DNA of 64,000 nucleotides from Roseibium album (lineage in GTDB: Bacteria > Pseudomonadota > Alphaproteobacteria > Rhizobiales > Stappiaceae): contig CXTY01000014.1 of NCBI GenBank assembly GCA_001404055.1, forward strand, positions 1-64,000. The letters are read 5' to 3'. The notes beneath the pieces were generated by a model, which worked only from the letters and a program-made list of their open reading frames with translations, ran no database searches and had not been told where the DNA came from. Made by a program: the position numbers and the translations under genes. Of this stretch, positions 1-8,706 are shown one piece after another (within the stretch, counting starts at the first letter, position 1; every line of letters begins with the position of its first letter).

Positions 1-71
1 AGGCCACGTTCTCATAAACGGGATTCCTTTTGAGTTGCGAATGTGATTCAAACTCCTAAAAGGAGTTTTCC

Positions 72-434
72 ATGGCGCGGTTTGATCTGAGCGATTTCGA
101 GTGGTCTGTCATCCAGCCACTTCTTCCGTCCAAAGTGCGTGGTGTTGCGCGTGTTGATGACCGGCGGGTTCTGAATGGCATTTTCTGGCGGTTGCGCACC
201 GGTGCGCCTTGGGCGGACGTCCCGGAGCGATATGGCCCGCACATGACCTGCTACAACCGCTTCGTGCGCTGGCGCAAGGCGGGTGTTTGGGATCGAATTT
301 TGGTCGCGGTTTCAACGGCCTATGACGGTAACATCCAGATGATCGACAGTTCTTCCATTCGTGTGCATCAGCACGGCGCGAACGGAAGCAAAAAAGGGGA
401 TGCGGTTGCATGGGTCGCTCGCGGGGCGGGCTAA
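72..434 (+). CDS. IS5-family transposase, N-terminal part (orfA)
   Basis: This 120-residue product is the N-terminal half of an IS5-type transposase. It begins with the typical MARFDLSDFEWSVIQPLLP helix-turn-helix region and contains the first catalytic Asp in IQMIDSSSIRVHQH. The ATG at 72 follows AAAAGGAG. The frame runs through an A6G4 stretch (390-399) and ends at 434, overlapping orfB by 25 bases. A -1 slip at the A-run joins it to the orfB frame and gives a fused product that continues through GCMGRSRGG, as in family members made by frameshifting. Alone, this half lacks the second Asp and the Glu of the DDE site, so it should not transpose. Confidence 0.88.
   Translation: MARFDLSDFEWSVIQPLLPSKVRGVARVDDRRVLNGIFWRLRTGAPWADVPERYGPHMTCYNRFVRWRKAGVWDRILVAVSTAYDGNIQMIDSSSIRVHQHGANGSKKGDAVAWVARGAG
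390..399 (+). other. Probable -1 frameshift slippery tract (A6G4)
   Basis: In the orfA frame the tract reads AAA AAA GGG G. A lysyl-tRNA on the second AAA can re-pair one base back. The resulting -1 frame enters orfB without a stop. Transcript slippage on the homopolymer would do the same. Frameshifting at such A-runs is known in IS5-group elements; use here is inferred from the two overlapping frames. Confidence 0.7.
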
Positions 435-838
435 CGACCAAAATCCACGCTGTCGTCGATGCGCTTGGGCTGCCGATCAAGTTGAGCTTGTCGCAGGGCC
501 AAGCCTATGACGGGCATGAGGCTCACCGTCTCCTGAGCGACCTTCCCGCCAAGAGTATGGTGCTGGCCGACCGCGCTTATGATGCGGATGCGATCCGCCA
601 GATGATTTTCGATCAGGGCGCATTCGCCAACATCCCGCCCATGCCGCAGCGCAGGCAAAAGCCCGTGTTCAGCAAACACCTCTACAGGGCGCGCAATCTC
701 GTGGAGCGGTTCTTCAACAAACTCAAGCACTTCAGAGCCGTCGCAACCCGTTACGACAAGGACCCCGAAAACTATCTCGCAACCATCAAACTCGCCTCAA
801 TCCGAATTTGGATGCGATTTAATGAGTCGGTGGCCTAG
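410..838 (+). CDS. IS5-family transposase, C-terminal catalytic part (orfB)
   Basis: This 142-residue frame holds the rest of the DDE transposase. MGRSRGGLTTKIHAVVD opens it, the second Asp lies in LADRAYDADAIRQ, and the catalytic Glu lies in the NLVERFFNKLK block. It is in the -1 frame relative to orfA and is probably translated mainly as an orfA-orfB fusion by slippage on the A6G4 tract at 390-399. Independent initiation at the ATG at 410 is possible but no good ribosome-binding site is visible. The frame is intact to a stop in the right inverted repeat, so the element may still be active. Confidence 0.87.
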   Translation: MGRSRGGLTTKIHAVVDALGLPIKLSLSQGQAYDGHEAHRLLSDLPAKSMVLADRAYDADAIRQMIFDQGAFANIPPMPQRRQKPVFSKHLYRARNLVERFFNKLKHFRAVATRYDKDPENYLATIKLASIRIWMRFNESVA

Positions 839-919
839 TCCGCAGGTATTTTTGCTGCCGACTTGCAGTAATTCACTTCCATGGTACTCTTTTGAGATTA
901 TGGGATAGCACAAAGATCA

Positions 920-1324
920 TTGGCGTCCGCCCGATTGTCCAGCGGTCATACACATCCGGCAAAGTTGATTTCTGTCGGAAGGCACTCACTGCGCTTCGTG
1001 CAACACATTCTTCCAATTAGCATTTTACTGATTGCAGTCAGCTTCAGCACATTTTCCTTTGCGCAGAGTGTTAATTGCACCTGCAGATATCAAGGTGAAG
1101 ATTTTGGAATTGGCGATTCCATTTGTCTGAAAGGTTCAGACGGCCTGAAAATGGCAACATGCTCAATGGTGCTAAACAACACGTCTTGGAAATTCAGCAA
1201 CGCTCCCTGCCCTTTGACTGAGCTTAATGGCACAGGAAGTCCCGATTTGGAAAAAGCCGACGAAGACCCTATCAAGCCATCAAACTGGCGGAAAACTGCA
1301 ATGTTCAATTTCAGTAACAACTGA
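920..1324 (+). CDS. Small secreted Cys-rich hypothetical protein
   Basis: The product is up to 134 residues. A hydrophobic segment at about residues 28-47, ending SFSFAQS, looks like a signal peptide, so the mature part is about 85 residues. It carries CTCRYQGEDFGIGDSICLK and ATCSMVLNNTSW, with five or more Cys that could form disulfides in the periplasm. I recognise this layout from unnamed small exported proteins of Hyphomicrobiales but know no function. The start is uncertain: TTG at 920 gives a long n-region, TTG at 965 or GTG at 998 would fit a signal peptide better, and none has a clear ribosome-binding site. It lies 82 bases beyond the IS right end. Confidence 0.6.
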   Translation: MASARLSSGHTHPAKLISVGRHSLRFVQHILPISILLIAVSFSTFSFAQSVNCTCRYQGEDFGIGDSICLKGSDGLKMATCSMVLNNTSWKFSNAPCPLTELNGTGSPDLEKADEDPIKPSNWRKTAMFNFSNN

Positions 1325-1387
1325 AATCAAAGTTCTCTTCAAACTAATGAAAGCAGTGTCCGGTCTGCAATGATTGCAGCACGCGTT

Positions 1388-2245
1388 CTACTGGGTTTGA
1401 ACCTGTTGTGCCGTCAACATGTCTGGTCTGTTCCGTTCAAACCAACCGTCTGCGAGAGACCGGGCAGCCTGCCGAACAGGCTCAGGGGACACGGCAAAAT
1501 ACTGCTCATGCATGTCGTTAATCCAGTTGGCATCAGCGCCTGTTGCCTGCTGTCGGGCAACCGTCATCCACATAAGGCCTCTGGCTTTCTTCGTTTCTGA
1601 TTTTCCAAGAGCGTAAAGCGTCTCGCCGAGGCGAGCCTGAGCACCAATATGCCCTTTCAATGCGGCAAGGTTGTACCAACGAACGGCCATCCGGTTGTTC
1701 TTGTCCTGATACATGCGGCCCAACTCATACTGAGCCTCGGCATCGCCGAAATACGAAGCAGCATGGGTAAATATCTGGCGCGCCCGCGGTTCATTCTTGG
1801 GAACGGACCCGTCAATTCCATTCAAATAGTAAGTTCCAAGCGCAACGAAAGCGCTGGAGACAAATGGCGCATCTGGCGCGTCAGGAAGGTCGTCTCCATG
1901 TTCACGCACAATCTGACTATAGTATTTGAAGGCTTTTTGGTCGTCTTCTTTGACGCCATCGCCGTGGGCGTACATTTCGCCGAGTTTCCATGCGGCCATG
2001 GGCTGGCCGTTCTCAGCGGCATATTGCAGAGAACTCAAGGCACCGGACTTGTCACCCGAGTAATATTGGCGTGCACCCGCTCTCAACGCCTCGGAAGGCG
2101 ATAAGTCCTGCGGGCCAATCGATCTGGCAGGAGCTGGTTGTCCGTCGAAAGCATTGGCAGAACCAACCAGTCCAACAATAATCAACGCACCGAGCACAGT
2201 TCCGGTTTTTCTGAAGCGTTGAAGCATTGAGCTCTTCTTTTGCAT
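1388..2245 (-). CDS. exoR: ExoR-like periplasmic Sel1-repeat regulator
   Basis: This is a Sel1/TPR-like repeat protein of about 285 residues. The signal peptide (GTVLGALIIVGLVGSANA) is followed by ALSSLQYAAENGQPMAAWKLGEMYAHGDGV, AASYFGDAEAQYELGRMYQD and AALKGHIGAQARLGETLYALG units. The length and these blocks match ExoR, which in rhizobia binds the sensor ExoS in the periplasm and restrains the ExoS-ChvI two-component system, affecting exopolysaccharide and motility. No exoS/chvI genes are nearby. The frame is open upstream to 2407, but the signal peptide argues for ATG at 2245 or ATG at 2227, the latter with AGAAGAG upstream. The ExoR role is inferred from family resemblance. Confidence 0.8.
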   Translation of the reverse strand: MQKKSSMLQRFRKTGTVLGALIIVGLVGSANAFDGQPAPARSIGPQDLSPSEALRAGARQYYSGDKSGALSSLQYAAENGQPMAAWKLGEMYAHGDGVKEDDQKAFKYYSQIVREHGDDLPDAPDAPFVSSAFVALGTYYLNGIDGSVPKNEPRARQIFTHAASYFGDAEAQYELGRMYQDKNNRMAVRWYNLAALKGHIGAQARLGETLYALGKSETKKARGLMWMTVARQQATGADANWINDMHEQYFAVSPEPVRQAARSLADGWFERNRPDMLTAQQVQTQ

Positions 2246-2844
2246 CACGGCCACACATCTGGCCGCCGGTTGATGGTTTTTACTTCGCCGGACGATCTTT
2301 GCGATCTTGTTTTCTGTCCGCACCAAGCACATTTCAATTCTCTCAAACCTGCGGAACTTCGTTCCTGCAGGTCCTTTGTTTGGGAGCCACCTAAAATGGC
2401 CAATCATTTCGGCCTAAGTTGGGCCACACGGGGTCCAAATGAGACCTTTTTCAAGCAACACCTGTCTCATTTCAGACTCTGACAACAAACCTTTTGCCAA
2501 AAGCAGACAGACAAACGTTAGTGTAACGGGTGAAGGTCAAACATGGCCGAACATGGGCAACAAGGGCATTCCGCCCCTCCGGGAATGACTCTGTTTCCGA
2601 CTGTTGCGCAATTAGCACATTTTTTCGATTCTCCCCTACCCTCGCACGTGTCACCATTTGATCACGTCCGAGTTGATGATGTGTTTCCAACACCAAATTC
2701 GACCGAAAGCCTGTTGAAAACGGGGGCTTTTGGCCAAATGCCTTTGCCGTTCTATGTTTGTCCTTCAAACTGAAGGTTGATTCGGTGTAGGTAACATCGC
2801 TGAACTTCTGGCAAAATGATCAAATACCCATCAGGCGATATGGA
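2246..2844. other. Intergenic region between exoR and parE
   Basis: About 600 bases separate the divergent exoR and parE genes. Short open frames exist on both strands, but none has a credible start or family features. A hairpin is visible at 2348-2371 (CCTGC-GGAAC, loop TTC, GTTCC-T-GCAGG, one bulge) and could lie in the exoR leader. Promoters for both genes must be here, but I cannot place them with confidence. Confidence 0.45.
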
Positions 2845-4884
2845 ATGAGCGCAAAAGACGATTTATTTGCAGGCAACGCAGCAGTCGCGACGCCCCTTAC
2901 ACAAGAACCTCCTGCACCTGCGCGTCAAAAACCCCCTTCTGTCGTTCCGGCAAATGAGGACTATTCCGCCGCTGATATTGAAGTTCTTGAAGGTTTGGAG
3001 CCTGTCCGTCGCCGCCCGGGAATGTATATTGGCGGCACAGATGAGAAAGCCCTTCATCATCTGTTCGCTGAAGTCATTGACAATTCAATGGATGAAGCAG
3101 TCGCCGGTCATGCGACATGGATTGACGTCACGTTGGCATCAGACGGCTTTCTCACCATTACTGACAACGGCCGCGGTATTCCTGTCGATCCACATCCGAA
3201 GTTCAAAGACAAATCCGCTCTGGAGGTGATTCTGACAACGCTTCATGCGGGCGGAAAGTTTGACAGCAAAGTCTATGAAACATCTGGCGGGCTGCACGGC
3301 GTCGGTGTTTCTGTGGTGAATGCGCTTTCTGAAGAACTGGTAGTGGAAGTCGCACGCAGCCGAAAGCTCTATCGTCAGGTATTCCGCCGTGGGCAACCGC
3401 AAGGTCCACTTGAGTTTGTAGGCGACACCCAAAACCGTCGCGGTACGCAGGTTCGTTTTAAACCTGACGAACATATTTTTGGCAAAGGTGCGAAGTTCCT
3501 GCCGGCACGATTGCTGAAAATGGCGCGTTCGAAAGCGTATCTATTCGGTGGTGTTGAAATACGCTGGAATTGCGCACCGGAGCTCTTGTCTGAAAAAGAT
3601 GAAACACCAGCTGAGGCCACGTTTCATTTTCCAGGTGGACTAAAGGACTTTCTTTTAGAGCGACTGACCAAGGAACGTCGCGTCGTCGATGAAATCTTTG
3701 CTGGTCGCACAGACAAGACGGGCAAACATGGCTCGGTAGAATGGGCCGTAACCTGGTTTGCCGGTGACGGTTTTGTAAGTTCCTATTGTAATACGGTTCC
3801 AACACCCGACGGTGGAACCCATGAGGCGGGTTTCCGATACGCGCTGATGCGTGGACTGAAAGCCTATGGTGAGCTTACAAATAACAAGAAAGCGTCGATT
3901 ATCACCGGTGATGATGTCTTGACGTCTGCGGGTGGAATGCTGTCAGTTTTCATTCGTGAACCGGAATTTGTCGGTCAAACCAAAGACAGACTCGCGACGA
4001 ATGAAGCCACGCGGATTACCGAAACCGCTGTACGGGACGCATTCGACCACTGGCTGACTGCCTCACCCAACCAGGCCAACAAACTGTTGGAGTGGGTCAT
4101 AGATCGTGCTGAAGATCGTCTTCGCCGCCGCCAGGAAAAGGACGTAGCGCGAAAGACGGCTGTCAGAAAGCTTCGGCTACCTGGGAAGTTGGCCGATTGC
4201 TCGGCAAATCAGGCAGAAGGAACAGAACTGTTTATCGTCGAGGGCGACTCGGCCGGAGGTTCTGCAAAACAGGCTCGAAACCGTGCAAATCAGGCAATTC
4301 TTCCTTTGCGCGGCAAGATCCTCAATGTTGCAAATGCCGGCCGCGATAAACTCGTAGCCAATCAGCAGTTGGCCGACCTCATTCAAGCACTTGGTTGTGG
4401 AAGTCGTTCCCAATACCGCGAACCTGATCTGCGTTACGAAAAAATTGTAATAATGACAGATGCCGATGTGGACGGAGCTCATATTGCCTCGCTTCTCATC
4501 ACATTCTTTTATCGCGAGATGCCCGAACTCATTCGCGGCGGACATCTCTATCTTGCCGTCCCTCCACTTTATCGTTTGAGCCAGGGTGGCAAGACGCTCT
4601 ATGCACGGGACGATGCTCACAAGGACGAATTACTCGCCACTGCATTCAAGAGTAAGGCGAAGGTTGAAATTGGTCGCTTTAAGGGTCTCGGGGAAATGTT
4701 GCCTGCCCAGCTCAAGGAAACCACGATGCACCCTGCCAAGAGGTCGCTTCTCAAGGTTCGGGTGGAAGAGGACGCAATTGGTGATACGAATGATACCGTT
4801 GAACGCCTCATGGGTAACAAGCCAGAGGCGCGCTTCAGATTCATTCAAGATAATGCAGAATTCGCCGACGACCTTGATATTTGA
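2845..4884 (+). CDS. parE: DNA topoisomerase IV subunit B
   Basis: ParE is the ATPase subunit of topoisomerase IV, which with ParC separates daughter chromosomes. The 679-residue length is normal. The GHKL ATPase domain shows EVIDNSMDEAVAGHA (N-box), DNGRGIPVD and the ATP-lid GGLHGVGVSVVNALS. The Toprim domain carries EGDSAGGSAKQ and DADVDGAHIASLL, the acidic metal site. The C-terminus reads GRFKGLGEMLPAQLKETTM. It lacks the large insert seen in many GyrB proteins, and RKLRLPGKLADC is typical of ParE. The first 40 residues form a Pro/Ala-rich extension. The ribosome-binding site is weak (GATATGGA directly before ATG). It is monocistronic here. Confidence 0.95.
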   Translation: MSAKDDLFAGNAAVATPLTQEPPAPARQKPPSVVPANEDYSAADIEVLEGLEPVRRRPGMYIGGTDEKALHHLFAEVIDNSMDEAVAGHATWIDVTLASDGFLTITDNGRGIPVDPHPKFKDKSALEVILTTLHAGGKFDSKVYETSGGLHGVGVSVVNALSEELVVEVARSRKLYRQVFRRGQPQGPLEFVGDTQNRRGTQVRFKPDEHIFGKGAKFLPARLLKMARSKAYLFGGVEIRWNCAPELLSEKDETPAEATFHFPGGLKDFLLERLTKERRVVDEIFAGRTDKTGKHGSVEWAVTWFAGDGFVSSYCNTVPTPDGGTHEAGFRYALMRGLKAYGELTNNKKASIITGDDVLTSAGGMLSVFIREPEFVGQTKDRLATNEATRITETAVRDAFDHWLTASPNQANKLLEWVIDRAEDRLRRRQEKDVARKTAVRKLRLPGKLADCSANQAEGTELFIVEGDSAGGSAKQARNRANQAILPLRGKILNVANAGRDKLVANQQLADLIQALGCGSRSQYREPDLRYEKIVIMTDADVDGAHIASLLITFFYREMPELIRGGHLYLAVPPLYRLSQGGKTLYARDDAHKDELLATAFKSKAKVEIGRFKGLGEMLPAQLKETTMHPAKRSLLKVRVEEDAIGDTNDTVERLMGNKPEARFRFIQDNAEFADDLDI

Positions 4885-4982
4885 AGTAAAGAACGTCTAA
4901 ATAGGACCGATAATTTGTAAAGTGTGTAATGGGAGCCAATGTTCCGGCTCCGCTTCCAATTGTTATTTACCGGACCTGTATC

Positions 4983-5714
4983 ATGTTTTCCCGGGTGTAC
5001 ACCATTTTTGATCGACGGCGGCGTCCGTTACGGAATCATGTTTATCTGGCATTTCCGGATCATGACGTTGCTTATGCGCGTTTAACCGAACCGGCGTTTC
5101 ATGCATTGTGCCCTGTTCTGCATCTGCTGGCTGGACATGCGGAAATTTCGCCGAAAGATCAACGGCATTATAAAACGTCGGAGAATTCTGAACGTTTCCT
5201 GTTTCATGGAAATGTCGAGTTGCTCACAGCCAGAGAGCTTAAACGACGCTATCCGAAAATGAAGATTGTCGCCTGGGTTCAAGATCCTCTGGAACGGCTT
5301 GCCTATTGTTATGAGAAGGTAATTTTGGCCGACACGCCGCTCCCCTCTTATTATAGCGATCGGCACTTTCACAAAGACATGTCACCTCATGAATTTGTGT
5401 CCCACGTAGAGCTGATATCAGACCTAGAAGCCGACAACCTTTTTCGAAGCCAGGCGTCGACCCTGACCTATAAGGGTGCCCTTACTGCAGATATAGTTTT
5501 GCGACTGGAACATTATGAACAATCGTTGGATAGGTTTCTTTCGCAAAGCTCCTTGAAAGCGAAACCGAAATCGGGGTTGCGTTATCGCATTTCCGACTAC
5601 GTTTCCCCGAGTACCTTGCGATCCTTTAAAGATGATTGGCTGAGCAACAAACTGCGGCAACGTTACAAGTCTGACTATGACTTGTTCTATTCACAAGAAG
5701 TTGCCCAAGCCTGA
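4983..5714 (+). CDS. Sulfotransferase-like protein
   Basis: This protein of about 243 residues has a central WVQDPLERLAYCYEKVI motif that resembles the 3'-phosphate-binding RDPxERxxSxY segment of family-2 sulfotransferases. Spacing to the C-terminal charged region is roughly as in that family. The usual N-terminal 5'-PAPS loop (PKxGTT/S) is not evident; the equivalent place reads HVYLAFPDHDVAYARL. It could therefore be a divergent or inactive member, or bind another ligand. No signal peptide or membrane segment is seen. The frame extends upstream to 4929; ATG at 4983 begins MFSRVYTIF, and neither start has a strong ribosome-binding site. Substrate unknown. Confidence 0.5.
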   Translation: MFSRVYTIFDRRRRPLRNHVYLAFPDHDVAYARLTEPAFHALCPVLHLLAGHAEISPKDQRHYKTSENSERFLFHGNVELLTARELKRRYPKMKIVAWVQDPLERLAYCYEKVILADTPLPSYYSDRHFHKDMSPHEFVSHVELISDLEADNLFRSQASTLTYKGALTADIVLRLEHYEQSLDRFLSQSSLKAKPKSGLRYRISDYVSPSTLRSFKDDWLSNKLRQRYKSDYDLFYSQEVAQA

Positions 5715-6017
5715 CCAAAATTCTGACAATTAGCGAACATTGCCGATTTGTCACTACTTGGGCTAAATTCCAGGAACCTTATACAAACGTCTAAATCGTG
5801 GATCTCATATTGTGTTCCTGCACGCGCTTGTTAGTCCATTCTGCTCTCTCTATTAACTGAGATGGCAAATGATACTGAGTTTTACTCGATTTTCTTGGCA
5901 TTTACCTAACCAACGCATTGACACGTGAGCACATGAATGTAGGGTGTGCGCAGTTTGGCAGCAGCGGCTCCCAAGGCGCCGCTAATCAACAATCTCAACA
6001 TCTGGGCAAACCGCTCC

Positions 6018-7463
6018 ATGGCATTTGATACTCTCGGTCTTAGCGAGAAGGTCCTCGCTGCAGTTGACGCAGCAGGTTATAAAGAACCCACCGCAATTCA
6101 ATCAGGCGCAATTCCGCAGGTGCTTGAACGCAGGGACATTCTCGGTATTGCGCAGACGGGTACAGGTAAAACCGCAAGTTTTACGTTGCCGATGTTGACG
6201 CTTTTGGAAAAAGGTCGTGCGCGGGCGCGCATGCCACGCACACTCATTCTCGAGCCGACTCGTGAGCTTGCTGCGCAGGTGCAGGAAAACTTCGAGAAAT
6301 ATGGTACCAATCACAAGTTAAACGTCGCGTTGTTGATCGGCGGCGTCTCTTTTGCAGATCAGGACAAGAAACTTGATCGGGGTACAGACGTCCTCATAGC
6401 GACACCAGGACGCTTGCTCGATCATTTCGAGCGCGGAAAACTTCTCTTGCAGGGTGTTGAGATCCTTGTGATTGACGAGGCAGACCGCATGCTTGATATG
6501 GGTTTCATTCCAGACATTGAGCGTATCTGCAAGCTGATCCCATTTACGCGCCAGACACTATTCTTTTCGGCAACTATGCCGCCCGAAATTCAGCGTTTGA
6601 CGGAAACCTTCCTGCAGAACCCAGCCCGCATTGAGGTCGCGCCGACATCTTCAACGGCTGAAAACGTGACGCAACGTTTGAAAGCGACACAGTCCAAGGA
6701 TTACGATAAGCGCGAATCCCTGCGCTCATTGCTTGAAAATGCCGAAGACCTTAAAAACGCGATCGTATTCTGCAATCGCAAGCGTGATATATCAACGTTG
6801 TTCCGTTCACTGGAGCGCCATGAATACAACGTCGGAGCTCTCCACGGTGACATGGATCAGCGAACGCGCATGATGATGCTGGATAATTTCCGCAAGGGGA
6901 ATATCAAGCTTTTGGTCGCGAGTGACGTAGCTGCGCGCGGACTGGATATTCCCGAGGTCAGCCATGTCTTTAACTACGATGTTCCGATCAATGCTGAAGA
7001 TTATGTGCACCGAATTGGCCGCACTGGCAGAGCAGGACGCTCTGGTACCGCTTACACACTCGTAACTGGCGATGATCAAAAATATCTGGTAGCCATCGAA
7101 AAATTGATCAAGAAAACAATTGAGTGGGTTGACGAACCAATCGACTTTGAGACCGCAGCCAAGGAACGCAAGGCAAGGCGGAAGTCTGGTAAGCCAGCTA
7201 AATCCACCAAATCAAGCAACGACAACGAAGCAAGCCAGGAGAAGCCAGCAGCTCGCCGTCGTTCTCCGGCCAAATCCCGCGACACCAAGCAAGAAGTCAT
7301 TCAGGAGCAAGCGGAAATTTTGAATCCAACACCCGTTTCAAGCTTGCCGCAGCGAATGGGCGGCAAAAGAACCAAGAACGAGAAGATGGAACCGGCTTTC
7401 AGTCCCGGTGTTCACATACCTGCGTTTCTTTTGCGGGAACCCAGACCCAAAAAGGCTTCATAA
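6018..7463 (+). CDS. DEAD-box ATP-dependent RNA helicase (RhlE type)
   Basis: This enzyme unwinds RNA using ATP. The Q motif (FDTLGLSEKVL...PTAIQ), motif I AQTGTGKT, PTRELA, TPGR, VIDEADRMLDMGF, SAT, VASDVAARGLDIPEVSHV and HRIGRTGRAGRSG are all present in order. Past about residue 390 the protein has a Lys/Arg/Ser-rich, probably disordered tail ending PRPKKAS, typical of RhlE-like helicases that bind structured RNA. ATG at 6018 starts the Q-motif domain directly; the upstream GTG at 5946 would add 24 residues of low similarity. The 230-base gap before it holds no gene. Roles in ribosome assembly or RNA decay are known for the family but not shown here. Confidence 0.93.
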   Translation: MAFDTLGLSEKVLAAVDAAGYKEPTAIQSGAIPQVLERRDILGIAQTGTGKTASFTLPMLTLLEKGRARARMPRTLILEPTRELAAQVQENFEKYGTNHKLNVALLIGGVSFADQDKKLDRGTDVLIATPGRLLDHFERGKLLLQGVEILVIDEADRMLDMGFIPDIERICKLIPFTRQTLFFSATMPPEIQRLTETFLQNPARIEVAPTSSTAENVTQRLKATQSKDYDKRESLRSLLENAEDLKNAIVFCNRKRDISTLFRSLERHEYNVGALHGDMDQRTRMMMLDNFRKGNIKLLVASDVAARGLDIPEVSHVFNYDVPINAEDYVHRIGRTGRAGRSGTAYTLVTGDDQKYLVAIEKLIKKTIEWVDEPIDFETAAKERKARRKSGKPAKSTKSSNDNEASQEKPAARRRSPAKSRDTKQEVIQEQAEILNPTPVSSLPQRMGGKRTKNEKMEPAFSPGVHIPAFLLREPRPKKAS

Positions 7464-7586
7464 CGTCAGTATTTCTTTGAGAACCACTAGGAACTTAACG
7501 GCTCCTTAAGCCTTCCATAAGATTTTGGAAGGTGATCTTGCGTTCGTGTGGGGCGGGCATGCGAGACACTAGGTGAGAGTAGCTTT

Positions 7587-8648
7587 ATGGCTGACGAAGA
7601 TGACCATAAGCGGACCATTCAATATGGTGAGTCTGCACTCAGTTACATTAAGAAGAACGTATTACCTGCTTATCCGCGTTCTTATGAACTTTGGTACACC
7701 TATTCGGCTGGCTATAATCAGGGCCTGAACCGAGCGGTCAATGAATCCATAAAACAGAACGGACGTATCGGAACCGATGAGATGCTGACCCTTTATGGCC
7801 GGTTTCTTTCTCCGAACCGTTTGGGAGATCGCTTGGATGAAGTTGGAACCAAAGTTTCCAAAGAAGTCGAAGAACTGGTCGACACTCTCAAATTGAGCGC
7901 CGACGCCACGTCCGATTACGGCGTTGCACTTGAGCAGGTAGGCGAAAAAATCAAGTCTGTCGCTGATCCGGAAAAGCTGCAGAACTATGTCACACATCTG
8001 GTGAAATCGACCCAAAATGCCGTTGTGTCCAATCGCAAACTCGAGAGCCAACTTCTTGAGTCGAAAAAACATATCGAAAATCTGCAGTCGTCGCTGGAGG
8101 CTATCAGATACGAATCCCTGACAGACGAGCTGACAACGCTTAACAATCGAAAGCACTTTGAAAGTTCGATTGAGCGGGTCATTGATCAGTCAAACGAAAG
8201 TGGTCGTGGATTCGCCTTACTGATGACAGACATCGACCATTTCAAGAATTTCAACGACACATACGGCCACCAAACCGGTGATCAGGTTCTCCGGCTTGTC
8301 GCATTGGCGGTAAAGCAAAACGTTAAGTCCCAAGACATTGCCTGCCGTTATGGTGGCGAAGAATTTGCAATTATCCTGCCGAATACCGAATTGGAAGAAG
8401 CTTCTAAAATTGGCGAGGCTATTCGGGTCGCTGTCATGTCCAAAGAGCTCGTAAAGCGCTCAACCGGCGAGAACCTTGGTCGTGTGACTATCTCGGTGGG
8501 TATTGCGACTTTCCAGGACAAGGAAAGCGCTCATTCAATCGTGTCTCGCGCGGATAAAGCCATGTATGCTGCCAAGAATGCAGGCCGCAATCTAGTCCGG
8601 ACGGAAAACGACCTGAGCGAAGCGGACGGTCAAGAAGACGTTGCATAG
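7587..8648 (+). CDS. Diguanylate cyclase (GGDEF domain)
   Basis: The protein makes cyclic di-GMP from two GTP. It has an N-terminal all-helical region of about 160 residues without membrane segments, a coiled coil (about 145-175, LESQLLESKKHIENLQSSLEAI is part of it), then a GGDEF domain with DELTTLNNRKHF, DIDHFKNFNDTYGH and GGEEF at residues 256-260. The I-site position reads KSQD instead of RxxD, so product inhibition may be weakened. The arrangement resembles cytoplasmic DgcB-like enzymes of alphaproteobacteria. ATG at 7587 was chosen because AGGTGAGAG lies at 7571-7579; the frame is open to 7548. No EAL domain is present. Confidence 0.92.
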   Translation: MADEDDHKRTIQYGESALSYIKKNVLPAYPRSYELWYTYSAGYNQGLNRAVNESIKQNGRIGTDEMLTLYGRFLSPNRLGDRLDEVGTKVSKEVEELVDTLKLSADATSDYGVALEQVGEKIKSVADPEKLQNYVTHLVKSTQNAVVSNRKLESQLLESKKHIENLQSSLEAIRYESLTDELTTLNNRKHFESSIERVIDQSNESGRGFALLMTDIDHFKNFNDTYGHQTGDQVLRLVALAVKQNVKSQDIACRYGGEEFAIILPNTELEEASKIGEAIRVAVMSKELVKRSTGENLGRVTISVGIATFQDKESAHSIVSRADKAMYAAKNAGRNLVRTENDLSEADGQEDVA

Positions 8649-8706
8649 ATTACTACGCGATTAATCGCGATGGAATTGGGTAGACTCGGTGGATCTCTCA
8701 GAACCC

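Larger units (their letters stand above)
1..838 (+). mobile_element. IS5-family insertion sequence (IS427-like group)
   Basis: The element is about 0.84 kb, the normal size for this IS group, and carries a two-frame DDE transposase. The left end (AGGCCAC at 1-7, CTCAT at 11-15) and the reverse complement of the right end (GTGGCCT at 830-836, ATGAG at 822-826) match as imperfect terminal inverted repeats of about 17 bp. The left flank lies outside the window, so the target-site duplication cannot be checked. The transposase stop codon TAG (836-838) sits at the very edge of the right inverted repeat. The group assignment comes from the orfA/orfB layout and recognised protein motifs, not from a database match. 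Confidence 0.88.

Noticed and set aside
2543..2773. A 76-residue open frame between exoR and parE
   Set aside because: No ribosome-binding site and no family resemblance; overlapped by an equally poor frame on the other strand.
8656..8669. A 14-base perfect palindrome (CGCGATTAATCGCG) between the cyclase and tenA genes
   Set aside because: No T-run on either side, loop too short for a good hairpin and no second copy. It may be chance.
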